DNA of 47,500 bases from contig NW_026729253.1 in assembly GCF_030272615.1 (NCBI RefSeq), positions 1-47,500 on the forward strand, in the 5' to 3' direction. The notes beneath the pieces are model-generated. The model was not told the origin of the DNA. It did no database searches and saw only the letters and a program-made list of their open reading frames with translations. Positions 22,034 to 33,905 of the stretch are shown here, one piece after another (the stretch's first letter is position 1; each line of letters starts with the position of its first letter). A program made the position numbers and the translations under genes. This DNA comes from Cryptomeria japonica (lineage: Eukaryota > Streptophyta > Pinopsida > Cupressales > Cupressaceae).

Positions 22034-23239
22034 GAATTGTTTGCACCATTAAAAGTTCCAATTACATATACTGCCAGGCAACAAGTAGATGATTCAGAGA
22101 CTGATTCAAACGAGTATGAATGCGGTCCTGACTATCTTTCAGACACATCCACTACATAAACTCTAGAAGAATCTAGTGGTGTCATAGATGATACTCAAGA
22201 GCTGATGCACATAAAACTAAAGAAGGAAATACAAGAAATTAGACAAAAGAGGCAAGCAAATTATGAACAAGGATTGAAAGAAGGAAGAATACTAGAAAGC
22301 TTCTCATATATGTGCCCTTATCCTAAAATAGAATAAATCAGTTATAGCACTACACAAGAAGAGTTAGAAGCTACAAAACAAGAACCAGTCCTCAGTCTAG
22401 AAGAAGCTAAATGGAGTAGATGAAAACAAATCATAGAAACAATGAGATCATGTCAACAGGTGTGTCAGATACAAATGACCAATGAACCACAACATGAAGG
22501 AACCTGTAGCATTAAAGATGTTAGTATTGATACCATACATATGCTTACTAAATCACCTGAAAGAGGCTTAGAAACTTCATCTGATGACTCTAATGACTCT
22601 AATGACAGTCTTATTCATGATGATATCCACTCAGCCTCAAATTTTGAATCATTAGATACAAACAATGAAAAGTTTCCTACTAGTCTTATTGCTATTAAAC
22701 CACGATATGATGTCCAGTTTGGCGTAGTAAAAAATGTTACAAGTATGTCTATTAGATTAGATCGATTAAATATTAATGTGAACTTTAATAATCATGATCT
22801 GACTCGACTTTTCGATCCGCAAGGTATCATTCTAGAACTCGAATTTTCGATCCACAGCTGTGGTAACAATACCGTGAATGTTCTTGAACCTATCCAAAAT
22901 TTGTCCTTAGTACATCCCAAATTGATTGACTATACTTTAGAGAATCAACCCATGGATATACCTACTTTTTCCAATGACTATACATTACCCTATTATCTCA
23001 ATGCAGTCAAACCTATAAACTCTTCCACCAGTGAATAGAGTGAAAATATGACTGAAGTGGATATCAAGTATCTTAGTCGCAAAAACAAGAAAAATAAAAA
23101 TAAAAGATCTGATGGCGAAAACCATATTGTGGCGGTGTCAGAATCTAAAAAAGAGAAAATAAAGGATGTACCTAAAGGTGAAAACCTCTTTGAGGCGCCT
23201 GAAGGTGAGATACTTGGTATACTGCCCAGTCATTTCTAG
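22034..23239 (+). pseudogene. GYP-2 pol linker between G-patch and reverse transcriptase
   Basis: Still the gag-pol frame, with TAA 22157, TAA 22334, TGA 22421, TAG 23036 and TAG 23237. Content is acidic/Ser-rich (TSSDDSNDSNDS), then IMFDPQGIILELEF-like hydrophobic sequence around 22800-22860 and a Lys-rich stretch (KYLSRKNKKNKNKR, 23067). It has no recognised fold; long spacers before RT are usual in Tat elements. Confidence 0.7.
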
Positions 23240-24325
23240 GAGCGGTTTTCCATATTGATCGAGCCAACTCAGCCAGTGAATATCGGGAATCAAGAGACAC
23301 CACAAATCATTCATGTAGCTCAATCACTATCAGTAGAAGAATTGAAGGAGTTCACTCAGCTATTCTCAGAAAAGAAAATAAACTTTGCATGGACGCACTC
23401 TGATATGCTAGGCTTGGATCCTGATCTCATTATGCACCATCTCTCAATCACACCAGGAGTAGAACCAGTTAAACAAAAACTCCGTAAGATGCACCCACAT
23501 GTAGCGTTATTGGTCAAAGATGAACTAGAGAAACTGCTCAAAGTTGGATTTATCAGAGAAATAGATTATGCTGAATGGATTTCCAACATAGTGCCTATGT
23601 CGAAGGCAGATAAATCTATCAGAGTTTGTATAGATTTTAGAGATCTCAACAAAGCATGTCCAAAAGACAACTTTCCATTGCCAAATATTGATATGATAGT
23701 CGACATGATAGATGGGTATGAGATGTACTCACTAATAGATAGATTTTCTAGCTACAATCAGATTAAAATCACTCCTGGAGATCAAGAAAAGATAGCTTTC
23801 ACCTATGCGTGGGGAACCTTTTGCTAGAACATTATGCCATTTGGGTTAAAGAATGCAGGGGCGACCTATCAAAGAGTAGTTACAACTATCTTTCATGACA
23901 TGATGCATAAGAATATGCAAGATTATGTTGATGACACCTTAGTGAAGACTATGAAAAGGTCAACGCATATTCAAGAGTTAGGTCCTATACTTGACAGAAT
24001 GGAAAAATTCAAGCTCCGATTAAATCCAAAGAAGTGTGCATTCAGAGTGACATCTAGTAAACTACTTGGCTAAATCATTTCAAAGAAGGGAATCGAGGTT
24101 GATCTTGAGAAGGTCCAAGCTATAATGGAAATGCCACCTCCAAAGAACATCAGTCAAATGAGAAGTCTATAGGGATGTCTCCAATCCATTAGAAGATTCA
24201 TTTCTCAACTAGCAGACAAGGCTCAACCTTTTACAAAAGTATTGAGAAAAGGAATAATATACAACTGGGATCAGCAGTGTGAACATCTTTAGTAGATAAA
24301 AGAGTACCTGTTTAATCCACCAATA
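23240..24325 (+). pseudogene. GYP-2 reverse transcriptase
   Basis: RNA-directed DNA polymerase of the gypsy type. The pre-RT block FAWTHSDMLGLDPDLIMHHL is followed by KLRKMHPHVALLVKDELEKL, IREIDYAEWISNIV, RVCIDFRDLNKACPKDNF, then MPFGLKNAGATYQR. The active site YVDD is at 23924-23935 with both Asp present, followed by LNPKKCAFRV and the thumb. Stops: TAG 23825, TAA 24071, TAG 24170, TAG-TAG 24290. No indel relative to the family is evident, so catalytic residues survive although the reading is closed. Confidence 0.93.
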
Positions 24326-25380
24326 TTGATGCCACCTATTCAGGGTAAGCCACTAATCTTATATATATCAACAACTGATTCATCACTAGGGGCACTTTTG
24401 GTGCAACAGGATGACAACAAAAAAGAACGAGCTATTTATTACATCAGCAAGACATTGGTGTCTTATGAAATGAGCTATAGTATAATAGAAAAAGCATGCT
24501 TGGCATTAGTCTTTGCATCATAGAAACTGAGGCACTATATGCTAGCACATTCAGTCAAGTTGGTGGCCAAAATTGATCCACTCAAGTATCTTCTTAATAA
24601 AGCAACACTCACTAGAAGATTGGCGAAATGGGTAATGATCCTTACAGAGTTTGACATTGAATATGTGGAACGCAAAGCTATAAAAGGACGGGTAATTGTT
24701 GATCAACTTGCTGAAGCTCCACTTGAGGATACTCAACCACTACACATCAAGTTCCCAAATGAATCAATAATACATCTTACTCAACAACCCTGGAAGATGT
24801 TCTTCGATGGTTCCTTTACTCAAAATGGTTCAGGTGTTGGCATATTATTCATTACTCTTTAGAAGTATTCAATCCCAAAGTCTTATAAGATTCTATTCCA
24901 TTGCACAAACAACATTATAGAATATGAAGCTTTGGTGAATGGGATAAAACTAGCCATTGAATGGAAGGTTGTTGAACTACATATCTATGGAGATTCTCAG
25001 CTGGTCATCAATCAGATCAATGATACATATCAGACTCAAGATAAGAAATTGATGCCTTACAAGAGGATGGTGGACAATCTCAAGAAGTACTTTGCTTTTG
25101 TATCATTCCAACAGATTCCTATATCAATGAATAGAGCAACAGATGCTATGGCCACCTTGGCATCTATAGCTGAGTTACAGGAGTCCAATTTTCGCTTTGA
25201 TTTCCTAGTGGAAGAGTTATATTACCCTCCTTATGATTCTCTTGAGACCCAAATAGTCTGTTCTATTATTGGACATGACTCATCCCGATACAGCCACATT
25301 TATTCCTATCTATGCGATCAAATTATCCCTGAAAACCTTACTCATAACGAGAAAAGAAACCTAACTCGAAACGCTTCGTG
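24326..25380 (+). pseudogene. GYP-2 dual RNase H (gypsy RH plus additional RH)
   Basis: The first RNase H (24326-24720) is the usual gypsy domain: PPIQGKPLILYIS, TDSSLGALLVQQD, ERAIYYISKTL, YSIIEKACLALVFA, KLRHYML. The second (about 24785-25170) has FFDGS, IIEYEALVNGIKLA, IYGDSQLVINQI and NRATDAMATLAS, preserving the D-E-D-D catalytic set. A second, archaeal-like RNase H between RH and integrase is the known hallmark of the Tat lineage. Stops: TAG 24521, TAG 24860 and TGA 25379. Confidence 0.9.
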
Positions 25381-26542
25381 ATATGTTATCATAGCTAACA
25401 ATTTATTTAGATGAGGTTTGGATGGTACATTGCTTAGATGTCTAGAAACTGAAGAATCTAAATGTGCATTATCGGAAGTCCATGAAGGTATTTGTGGATC
25501 TCATTTGAATGGTTTTACTTTAGCTCAGAAACTATTATGGGCTGGCTACTACTGGCTAGATATGGAAAAAGATGCCATAAAATTTGCTAGGACTTGTGAG
25601 AAATGTTAGCTTCATGGAAATCTCATACATGCCCTGACAAAGGACCTCATACCATTTATAACACACTGGTCTTTTCAGCAATGGGACTTTGATCTCATTG
25701 GTAAGATATATCCTGCATCATCCAACAAACATAAATTCATCATAACTGCCACTGAGTATTTCACCAAGTGGGTAGAGGCAGTTCTGCTCATCAAAGAAAC
25801 TAGTAAACAAGTCACCTTGTTCATCCTAAACTATATCATTTGCAAGTATGGGATACCTTCGTCCATCGTGACTGATAATGGAGGACAATTCAAGAATAAA
25901 GATCTGGATGAGCTTTGTGAGAAATTCAAAATAAAGCAACATTGGTCATTAGTATATTACCCTCAAGGTAATGGACAAGCTGAGGCATCTAATAGAAACC
26001 TACTTACTATCTTGCACAGAACAATGAACAAGTCTGGGAAGGATTGGCATCTGCAGCTCAATCCTGCAATATGGGCTTACAGAACAAGTATCAGAACACC
26101 TATTGGGGCTGCACCTTTCTCTTTGGTGTATGGGTCTGAAGTAGTATTACCTATTGAAGTAGAAATACCATCTCTAAGAGTTTCATTTCAAGGTCTTGTT
26201 ACTGATGAAGATCATAGAATATCTAGATTGCATTAACTCGAATTGCTGGATGAGCGTCGGCAAGTGGTGTTTGATCATCTCAGAGTGTATCAAAAGAGAA
26301 TGTCCAAAGGATATAACAAGAAGGTTTGACAAAGAGAATTTCAAGTTGGTGACCTAGTTCTGAGAGAAAATCCAAAAAATCAACAGTTTCACGACAATAA
26401 AGGGAAGTTTGAACCCAACTGGCTAGGTCCCTACATTGTTACTCTAGCATACAGCTCTAGTGCCTATCAACTCTCAAACTCGGAAGGAGAACAACTCCGT
26501 AAACCGATTAACACAATCTACTTGAAGAAATTATTCGCTTAG
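25381..26542 (+). pseudogene. GYP-2 integrase
   Basis: Zinc-binding HHCC region: EVHEGICGSH ... CEKC (25475-25606). The catalytic core DDE is in WDFDLIGKIYP, SIVTDNGGQF and NGQAEASNRN (about 25687, 25866, 25972), and WAYRTSIRTPIGAAPFSLVY is the usual C-core motif. The C-terminal part has FQVGDLVLRENPK and WLGPYIV (26340-26440), the GPY/F module. Natural stop TAG 26540-26542. Internal stops: TGA 25412, TAG 25607, TAA 26234, TGA 26327. All catalytic residues remain. Confidence 0.93.
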
Positions 26543-28107
26543 CATTCTCTGCTCCAACAAACATGTACAACCGAAAAAAGTCCTTAAAAAAATCCTAAAA
26601 ATCCTAAAAAATCCTGAAGAAATCCAAAAAAAAAAAAAAGAGAAAAAAAAATTATATATATATATATATAAAGAGAGAAATTGCCCTAGTGAAAACCTGG
26701 TAAACATGCACCTTGGTAAAAAATAAAAATGAATCTCTACCAAGCAGGCGAAAACCTGGCAAACAGGTGCCTCTTGTACTCAAGCGCTTCATCTATCAAC
26801 GCAATGTTAGCATTTCCCGCTTTCATGCATCTTTTGCTTTTGCTTGTACATATTTTTAGTCACTTTTGTGACATCCTGGTTCGTTGGAACCCTCATGACT
26901 TGAAACTGATCAACGTCCTAGTCTTAGGTTACTCAACATAGCACATTACATATCCTAAGTAGTGTCAACCAAGTCATTTTTTCGTCAGTGAAATCTGGTC
27001 ATCCACTCTGAGTCAGTCACCTGTCTCCTAACTACCAAAGAGTTTTATCACTGAGTTCACAAGAAAAACAACATAATGGAAAAAAATCACTAAACAATTT
27101 GAGCTATGAATGAAAATTTTCTTTGTATGCTATCTTTTATATTGATTTTCGATTATTGTCCCTCTAAGTAACTTGAGGAAGTCTATTCTGACTAAGAGGA
27201 GAAAGGATTGGGGGCATAATATTTTCTTTGTTTTCTGCGTGTAGGAATGATCCCGATGATTTGGAAACATATAAATTAGTTGGGTGTCTGTGATAAGAGC
27301 CTTCACATCAAGGTGAAATCGCCTCACATACCTCGACTCTGCTTATTTGTATGCTATAGGGAGGTCCATATCATTTCTTTGTTTGTTTTGAGAGAATTTC
27401 TTTATGATGCAATTCGGGTCCTTGCGTAATCTATCTAAGGATATGAACGAAAAAAGGGTCATTGTGGACAAGATAATTAATATTGCACATTGAAAAAGAA
27501 AAGAACTCTCACCTGCTTGTTGTGTTTGTTATGCTCAGTGATGAATCTTAACTATTTTAAATCCAGTGACTAGGTTTAGGTTGCATTTTGCATATCATTT
27601 CGCATTTTTGTGAATCTAGAGTGATTTCGGTATGGTCATAATTTCTTTATCTTCTGAAAGAGAGCTGAAAGCATCATCATTTCTTATGCTAAGTGGTCTT
27701 TTTATCATCATTTCTCTGATCGAGTACTTGTGTTTTGAGATGTTTAGCTGCATACATAACATTTCATATAGCTTCATACATTTCATTATTACTTTTTTGC
27801 ATTATCATTTATTTGCATATCAAAGAAACAAAAATATACATTCATAATCATTTGCATTACATACATTTATATGGAAAAGAAATGCATACATATAGAATAA
27901 AGTATATAAGATACATCTCATAAGTGAATCAACACAAGTACAATGAAGTCAAATCAAATCTCGTATATATATAATGTCAAGTATAAGAGTACAAAATGAT
28001 GTCCAATGACATATACAAACTCCCATCGGAGCAAGAATCGTATAGGCTACAAAAAATGGGTGTGTCTACAAAAAAAAATATATCTGAGCTACAAAAAAAT
28101 GAATCAT
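26543..28107 (+). other. GYP-2 3' region after pol
   Basis: An A-rich AAATCC repeat (26575-26645), a (TA)n microsatellite near 26655-26670, and two GAAAACCTGG(T/C)AAACA units (26690, 26750) that resemble sequence in GYP-1. GATTGGGGGCAT near 27207 is a purine block. No coding signal on the plus strand; short ORFs are AT-rich chance readings. Confidence 0.6.
26643..26671. repeat. (TA)n microsatellite after A-rich tract
   Basis: About ten TA units following an A-tract, in the 3' region of GYP-2. Confidence 0.9.
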
Positions 28108-28466
28108 CTAGCTGGCACCGTCTCCCTCGTCACCTGGTGGAGGAGTAGGAGCCTGATGCCCGGGATCCTGTCGAGGTGCTCGTGCTCCCTTTGATCTAGC
28201 CATATACTGTGAATAGGGTTGCACCTACTGTGCAACAGGAACTGCAACAATATATGCCACCACATAATAAGCTGCCCTACTACTCTAGAGAAGCACCTCC
28301 TGTTGTACAGACTCTATCTCTGCTCTTGACTCTGCTCTCAATGTTGTGATCTGGCGATCACGCTTGGCCCTAACCTTGACCAGCTGTCGGTCTCACTCCA
28401 CCAGTTGAGTCTGAGCCACTGTCAACTGTGACTTCAGCTTTGCAAGATGTACTCTCATCGACCGTC

Positions 28467-29602
28467 TAATGAATACTAAGAGGGGGGGTGAATTAGTATG
28501 CCAAAAATCTCTGCACTAAAACACTTACATAATCTAAAGATAAATTGATAAAGCAGTCTAGCAGTCAAACTGGTTACCACACATGCAAACCAAAATGTGA
28601 ATAAAGCATTCACCCACAAAAGAAATACAACCATAACACAAGATATTTGACATGGTAACCCAACTGGAAAAAACCACGGTGAGATGGAACTCACAAGTCA
28701 CTATCTGCAGAATAGAAACTAGACTAGTTAAGGTCTTACAATGTTCTTCACCAGAACAGATCTTGTTATGAATCTCAATCTCTGTTAGGAGATAAGTCTG
28801 ATTAAAGACTACCTTATTAGAGGATTTTAGATTCACATGTGTGAACCACCTTGTTAGAGGGTTTTACAAAGGCTTTGAGGCCTACCCGGTTAAGGGCTAC
28901 AGACTTGTCAAAGATGTGAGTAATCAACAAGTGTTTGATCTATCTAATAGCACAAACTGCTTGGTTAGATCCAGTATTGCTCACAGTTAATGCATTCCAG
29001 CATTACTTTAATCTTCTCTATCTCTCTCACAGTTACAACTTGATCTTCTCAAATAAGATCGTTCTCAACTTCCACCTTAAACCCTAGCACAACATTAACC
29101 CTTTCAGCAACAACTTAAAACCCTAGACATGATGTCCTTTTAAAGGAATCTGATTTCATGTTGGTCCGATAGGATTTCATTACAATTTCCTAGGTTCAAT
29201 GAATCTAGACATACTCAGTAACATGACACAAAAAGCACCATCAATGTGTCGGCACCGTCAAACAATCGGTGGATTGGTAACTCATCACAAAATGCTAGTT
29301 GGTAACTCGTCATAGAGTTTTATCAGTTCATATAGAATACCAGTTGCCGGTTTGCAAAAAATGAAGACTGGTAAGAATGTGTTGTGCTGCTTTTCTCCCT
29401 CGTACCACTTGGGCTCTATGAACCACTTGGAGTTGACATGCCGCTTCAGACCAGAAAACACATTCTACAAAATCACCACTAGTATACAACATACCGGTTG
29501 GAACAAATACCGGTTGAGCACAAGCTCATACATATAAAGGGGATCTCAATACAAGTGTGTCCATCAACGACAATCACAACATAAACAACAAAAATGCCAA
29601 CA
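28467..29602 (-). repeat. Solo LTR of the COP-2 family (COP-2s)
   Basis: 1136 bp, plus strand TAATGAATACTAAGAGGGGG ... AAAATGCCAACA (terminal TG mutated), flanked by CCGTC/CTGTC (28462-28466, 29603-29607). It is the innermost and hence youngest insertion of the nest, showing that the COP-2 family was still active after COP-2 itself had received GYP-2. Confidence 0.9.
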
Positions 29603-31090
29603 CTGTCCCATGTCAGCCCCCTACTCTCTGCCACCATCTCCACCACCATCTCCACTTGTGGCTCCACCCTACTCATCCTATCGTTGCTGGACCTGCCTTG
29701 GAGCTGCTCGCTCCTCCTCTCCACCACCCAACCTCACACCTACTCTCCCAAGTGATCCACCCTCACCCCTTTGTTGTCCAAGATCAGCTGGTACCCTACT
29801 GCTGCTAGCACTAGGATCACCACCAGTCCTTTGTGGAGCCTTTGATATTTGTGCCTATCCCTGCCTATGGCCCTGCCTCTAGCCCTGTCCCTATGCCAAT
29901 GCGGGGGCATCATCCTCCACATCCTCAATATGAGGAGCTTGCTCTCCCAGATCTATAAATCAAGGGAACGAATGTTGCTGAAATTAATCCCTATACTGGG
30001 GCAATACCCCTGCATCTGCTACATCCTCTAGGTAATTCCATCTCAGGCGATGTAAACTTGTCAGCTCCTGCATAGCCAAAGCATATGACAAACATGGAAA
30101 CCATCCCTACCTCTCCTCATTAGCATAGTGAGCATACACTGTATACTCCTGCAAGATCCTTTGAGGCCGACTGTACTGCCTCATCACTCGTGAAATGACA
30201 AATCGCTCCACAATACTCTGTGATCTCCTGATCAGTGGGCGTGTCACAAAAAGGTCCCTGCGAACTCTCTGCTAGTCATCCCATAGCTCCAATCCTCTGT
30301 ATGGTCTCCAGACAACTTCTATAAGGTCGTCGAGCTGTCATCACCAAAAATCTATCTTGCCCAGATGGGGCTACGTAATATATTCGGCATACCTGTAAAT
30401 AATCGGTTGCCCTAGCTCTCTGCTATCATCAACAATCGGCCGACAAACAGGAAGGTGCTCCCAAACCCACACCTGTAAAATGTATACACCCACGGCCATG
30501 CTCCACCCATCTCTGTAAACAATCTCATGCATCTCTTGATACATGTGGGCCAATAAACAAGAGCCCCAACCAAGTCTCTGAGGGGTTTCTATCAACCTCT
30601 CTAGCATCTAGCCCCATCTGCTTTGGAAACCCTACTGCCCTCTGTCTGACATCAAGAAGCAACCAATGAACCCTGCTAGAACACATGCCAGGGGATACTT
30701 CTCACTATATCTACTCATAAGAATGTCCCAACTCATGGAACGAGTCAAAATGTCGGGGTCCCTGAATACGTTCCTAAGGGCCTGTAGTCCAAGTAACAAT
30801 GCAGTATCATAATCCACCTTATCCCCAGCAAAAGGGATACGAAGGATCTTGTACACATCCTCGGCAGTGATAGTCAACTCCCCAACTGGAAAATGAAATG
30901 TATTTTGCTCTGAATGAAAACACTCAACCAATACTGTGAGCATTCCGTGGTTCACACGGATATCAGGTAATCGCAATAAATGAGTGAAGCCGTAGAAATC
31001 AACATGAGCCTGCTCAACCTCAGATAAATGACGACCTAATGCCATCGTAGGTGGATATACACATCTAAAGAGCACATGAGGTAATCGAAC

Positions 31091-31554
31091 CTGCAAAAAC
31101 CCAACAACGATCATCAGAAAACATTCCTAATGAGCCTACAAGAGAAGTTAAACATCATGCAAATCCAAATAAGTCAAATCCAAAACCAAAATTTTGTGTT
31201 TACACTTTAAAAAATGATCATTGTCTTTCAAATGACAAAAAACAGTCAAGCAGCATCTCGTATGAGTCAGGAATGGCTCTCGTATGAGAAAACAGCCTCA
31301 AACGACAATTTAACATACTTAGCATGACAAAATAGTCTTTTAACAGACTTGTCGTAAGACACAAGGGTGGACCCCGTACGACAAAACTAGTAGGCTCAAA
31401 CGAAAAAAGATTTTTTACCAGTTTCTCATACGAGACAGGATCTTGTCTCACATGATAAATTGAGACACCCGACCCAAAACTCGTGAAAAACTTCAAAAAA
31501 GCATTAAAAAATTCAAAATTGGAAACATAAAGAGGCTTAAGATCGATCACTTAC
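31091..31554 (-). other. Predicted intron of antisense PMD gene
   Basis: 464 bp with canonical GTAAGT donor and pyrimidine-rich TTTTTGCAG acceptor, in phase 0 on both sides. It holds TCGTATGAG-type motifs like those of the GYP-2 leader. The intron is on the antisense strand, so it would survive passage through the element's own RNA. Confidence 0.65.
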
Positions 31555-31629
31555 TGCTGGCTCGTAGTTTCGGGGTCGATTGTGACGTCTCTAGTGCTCA
31601 AATCGATGCTGATGAGTAGGGACCACCAT

Positions 31630-32805
31630 TTTTCTTCGCAGAAGGCTTTTTGAATTTTCAAACTTGGAGGGTTAAAATTATTTGAAAATGACACTTTCAT
31701 CCCATATATAGCCTAAAACCTAATTTTTCAACTTTCTCCGATGGTTATGAAAATTGTACCCTTAGCTAATTTGCCTACTCTGATTCCATTTTTGGGATCA
31801 AAATTGAAATTCGAGATCATTTTTCTAGCCAATTTCACAATTTTGACCACTTAGCACTTTTTTCATCAAATGGTCATTTTTTCTTCAAATTGCGCTCAAA
31901 TTTCAACTCTGAATCTTACTTCAATTTCATTCTACACATCAACATTTCGATCAACTCTACACTCAATTTCTCATCAATCAACACCGAAATTTTCAAAAAA
32001 TCCTCAAAATCAATTTGTGCTCAAGTTACTTATTTTCGTGAAACAATTGCCTATAATCAATCCCTCGCTATCTTTTGATTTTGCTCTCGAGGGGGCATAC
32101 TCACGACCTTATGACTTCACATCTCACAAGTCGAGAAATTTTTTCAAATCTTCATCAAAAGTTGAGCAAAATCTTTTCAATTAAAGAAAATCAATCCTTA
32201 TTGCTAAGGGGCATCTTAGCTTCATCGCTTCACATCAAGTTGAGATCTCTCGATCATCTGAATCGAATCAATCGCTAGGGGCATATCAGTTTCATCGCTT
32301 CAAATCAAGATGATATTTGTCTTTCATCTGAATTAATCTCTTAACGTTAATCAGTTTCATCACTCCAAATCAAGTTGATTATTCATTTAAACTCAATCAA
32401 AAGTTTCAAGAGTATCTTTGATCACACTAAATCTAAGCAGGTGTTTAGTATTCATTTCTTGATCAAGTTGAATGGTTTATTCTTTGCTCATCGTGTCTTG
32501 ATCAATCAAGTTCAAGATCGATTTTTATCATCACTCACTGCATCTAATTTCAGTCAAGTTCTAGATCAGTAAGATCCGCTTCTTGATCAATCAAGTTCAA
32601 GTTCGGTATCTTTGTTTTCTATCGTTCCTCAGTTCAATCAAGTTCGGGATCGGTATCACTTTAATCAGACTTCATTCAGCTTTGTCTCTTCGAATCAAGC
32701 TAAACACCTTGCTTTTCATCTAGTTCGTGATCAATCAAGTTCAAAATTGGCATCTCCTAGACATCACACATTCTTTGAACCAACACGCTGCTCACACATT
32801 AATTC
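31630..32805 (+). other. GYP-2 region upstream of 3' LTR with degenerate repeats
   Basis: Contains possible antisense PMD promoter sequence (31630-31900, nothing definite). From about 32195 to 32770 two repeat types occur: GGGGCAT..AG.TTCATCGCTTCA..ATCAAG (32205, 32276, weaker 32345) and GATCAATCAAGTTC (about 32500, 32585, 32640, 32730). GGGGCA blocks at 32088, 32205 and 32276 precede the true polypurine tract. Confidence 0.6.
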
Positions 32806-32818
32806 AAAGAGGGGCAAA
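32806..32818 (+). other. GYP-2 polypurine tract
   Basis: AAAGAGGGGCAAA directly before the 3' LTR. Confidence 0.88.
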
Positions 32819-33905
32819 TGTAATACCCTAAAAATGGTCACCTAAACCATGGGCCCCTAATCTCGACAACATCACTAAGGTCCTAACCAAAGGCAATTAA
32901 ATCAGTCTTGAGCACATTATTAATTCTTTAGTCATCAAATATCACATGGCAAATCAACTACTCAATATTAATTAAATATTTATTTAATTAATCAAATCAT
33001 TTCCAATAATATCATCTTGATCAATTATTCCATTTTAATTTATTAAATATCCTTGCATATTTAATTAATTAATAAATTTGCCATTCAATCATGCAAAAAG
33101 GGTTAATTTATTACAAAGAGTTGAATTGATAATAAAACAAAAAGAATTGAATTGAGAGAGAAATCAAACTTGAGATATTATTTCTTTTTCTAAATTTAGA
33201 ACTTGATATCAGAAAAGCAATTTAATTGAATTATTCTCTAAAATTAGAACTCAAAGCTTTTCAGAAAAAGAAGTTTAGTTGCATTGAAAAGACCTTTTTC
33301 TTGAATAAATTAAAGAATTATCTATTTTCATCATATATGCGTGGAATTAATTTATTATTATTTTCTAATGCAACTTGGACTTCTAATTTGAATGCATTTC
33401 AATTAAACTATAACTGGAATCTATCTCAAGGTTAACTGAACATGATTTCTCAATTATTTTCAATTAATCCTAAATTGAGCTTTTTCTCTTGTGATTCTCT
33501 ATAAATTCAGTCTTCAGCTCTCATTCCAATTCACCCTAGAGATTTTTGAGAACACGCTTGGAGATTATTATCACGCTAATTTTGCTCTGGAGTCATTAAA
33601 GATTATTGTGCTTTTTAGATTATTTGCATCCATTGTTGCTTGAAATTGATTATTTGCTTGAATTATTCATCCATCTTGCATCCATATAGTTAATATCATA
33701 TAGATTAAATCCTTTGTCTTGGTGTAGTCTAGTCATTGGTATTGCTTATAAAAATCTAAGAGCAATCTTATACTCACATCTTTTAGAAGGCAATTGGTCC
33801 CTTTGCTATGGTTTATTAGTTATTGATTATTGATTACTAACCATGCATATAATGACTTAATTGAAGTGTTGTGCTTGCAGCTACAGGTTCACTTTTTCAC
33901 ACACA
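32819..33905 (+). repeat. GYP-2 3' LTR
   Basis: TGTAATACCC ... CACACACA, about 35 bp shorter than the 5' copy because of two small repeat-length differences. The right end is uncertain by a base or two because of the CA run. Confidence 0.92.

Larger units (their letters stand above)
28108..31629 (-). pseudogene. Antisense plant mobile domain (PMD) gene in GYP-2, two exons, split by solo LTR
   Basis: Minus strand. Exon 1: ATG 31629 to 31555 (25 codons, one TAG). Intron 31554-31091, GTAAGT ... TTTTTGCAG. Exon 2 from 31090: FYGFTHLLRLPDIRVNHGML, HSEQNTFHFPVGELTITAED (the THTFHLPxGExTxTLxDV core of the PMD/aminotransferase-like family), then LGWGSCLLAHMYQEM, VWVWEHLPVCRP and IVERFVISRVMRQYSRPQ, all in register. 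A Gly/Gln/Arg-rich segment follows (29930-29603), then COP-2s LTR 28467-29602, then a Gln-rich coiled coil to TAG 28110-28108. Removing the LTR and one target copy keeps the frame. At least fifteen stops, mostly TAG. PMD genes are known both as host genes (MAIN/MAIL1) and inside transposons; antisense extra ORFs are known in Tat elements. Confidence 0.83.
15356..33905 (+). mobile_element. GYP-2, Ty3/gypsy Tat-lineage retrotransposon with antisense gene
   Basis: LTRs 15356-16477 and 32819-33905, polypurine tract 32806-32818, gag-pol 18741-26542 in the order gag, PR, G-patch, RT, RH, second RH, IN, and an antisense mobile-domain gene 28108-31629 before the 3' LTR. Target duplication ACAAT (15351-15355, 33905-33909; the terminal CA overlaps, so it may be CAAT). 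Removing GYP-2 rejoins a CCHC knuckle of COP-2. Two RNase H domains mark the Tat lineage. In the first 150 LTR bases I count five differences, all transitions. Confidence 0.93.

Noticed and set aside
18866-26542. Stops in GYP-2 as programmed readthrough or an alternative genetic code
   Set aside because: Twenty-four stops of all three kinds scattered through every domain, plus similar stops in unrelated elements, fit decay. A single gag-pro readthrough at 20804 cannot be excluded.
31870-32850. Overlapping plus-strand ORFs before the GYP-2 3' LTR
   Set aside because: Composition is AT-rich repeat (GATCAATCAAGTTC), without domain signals; an envelope-like protein was considered but there is no signal peptide or membrane pattern.
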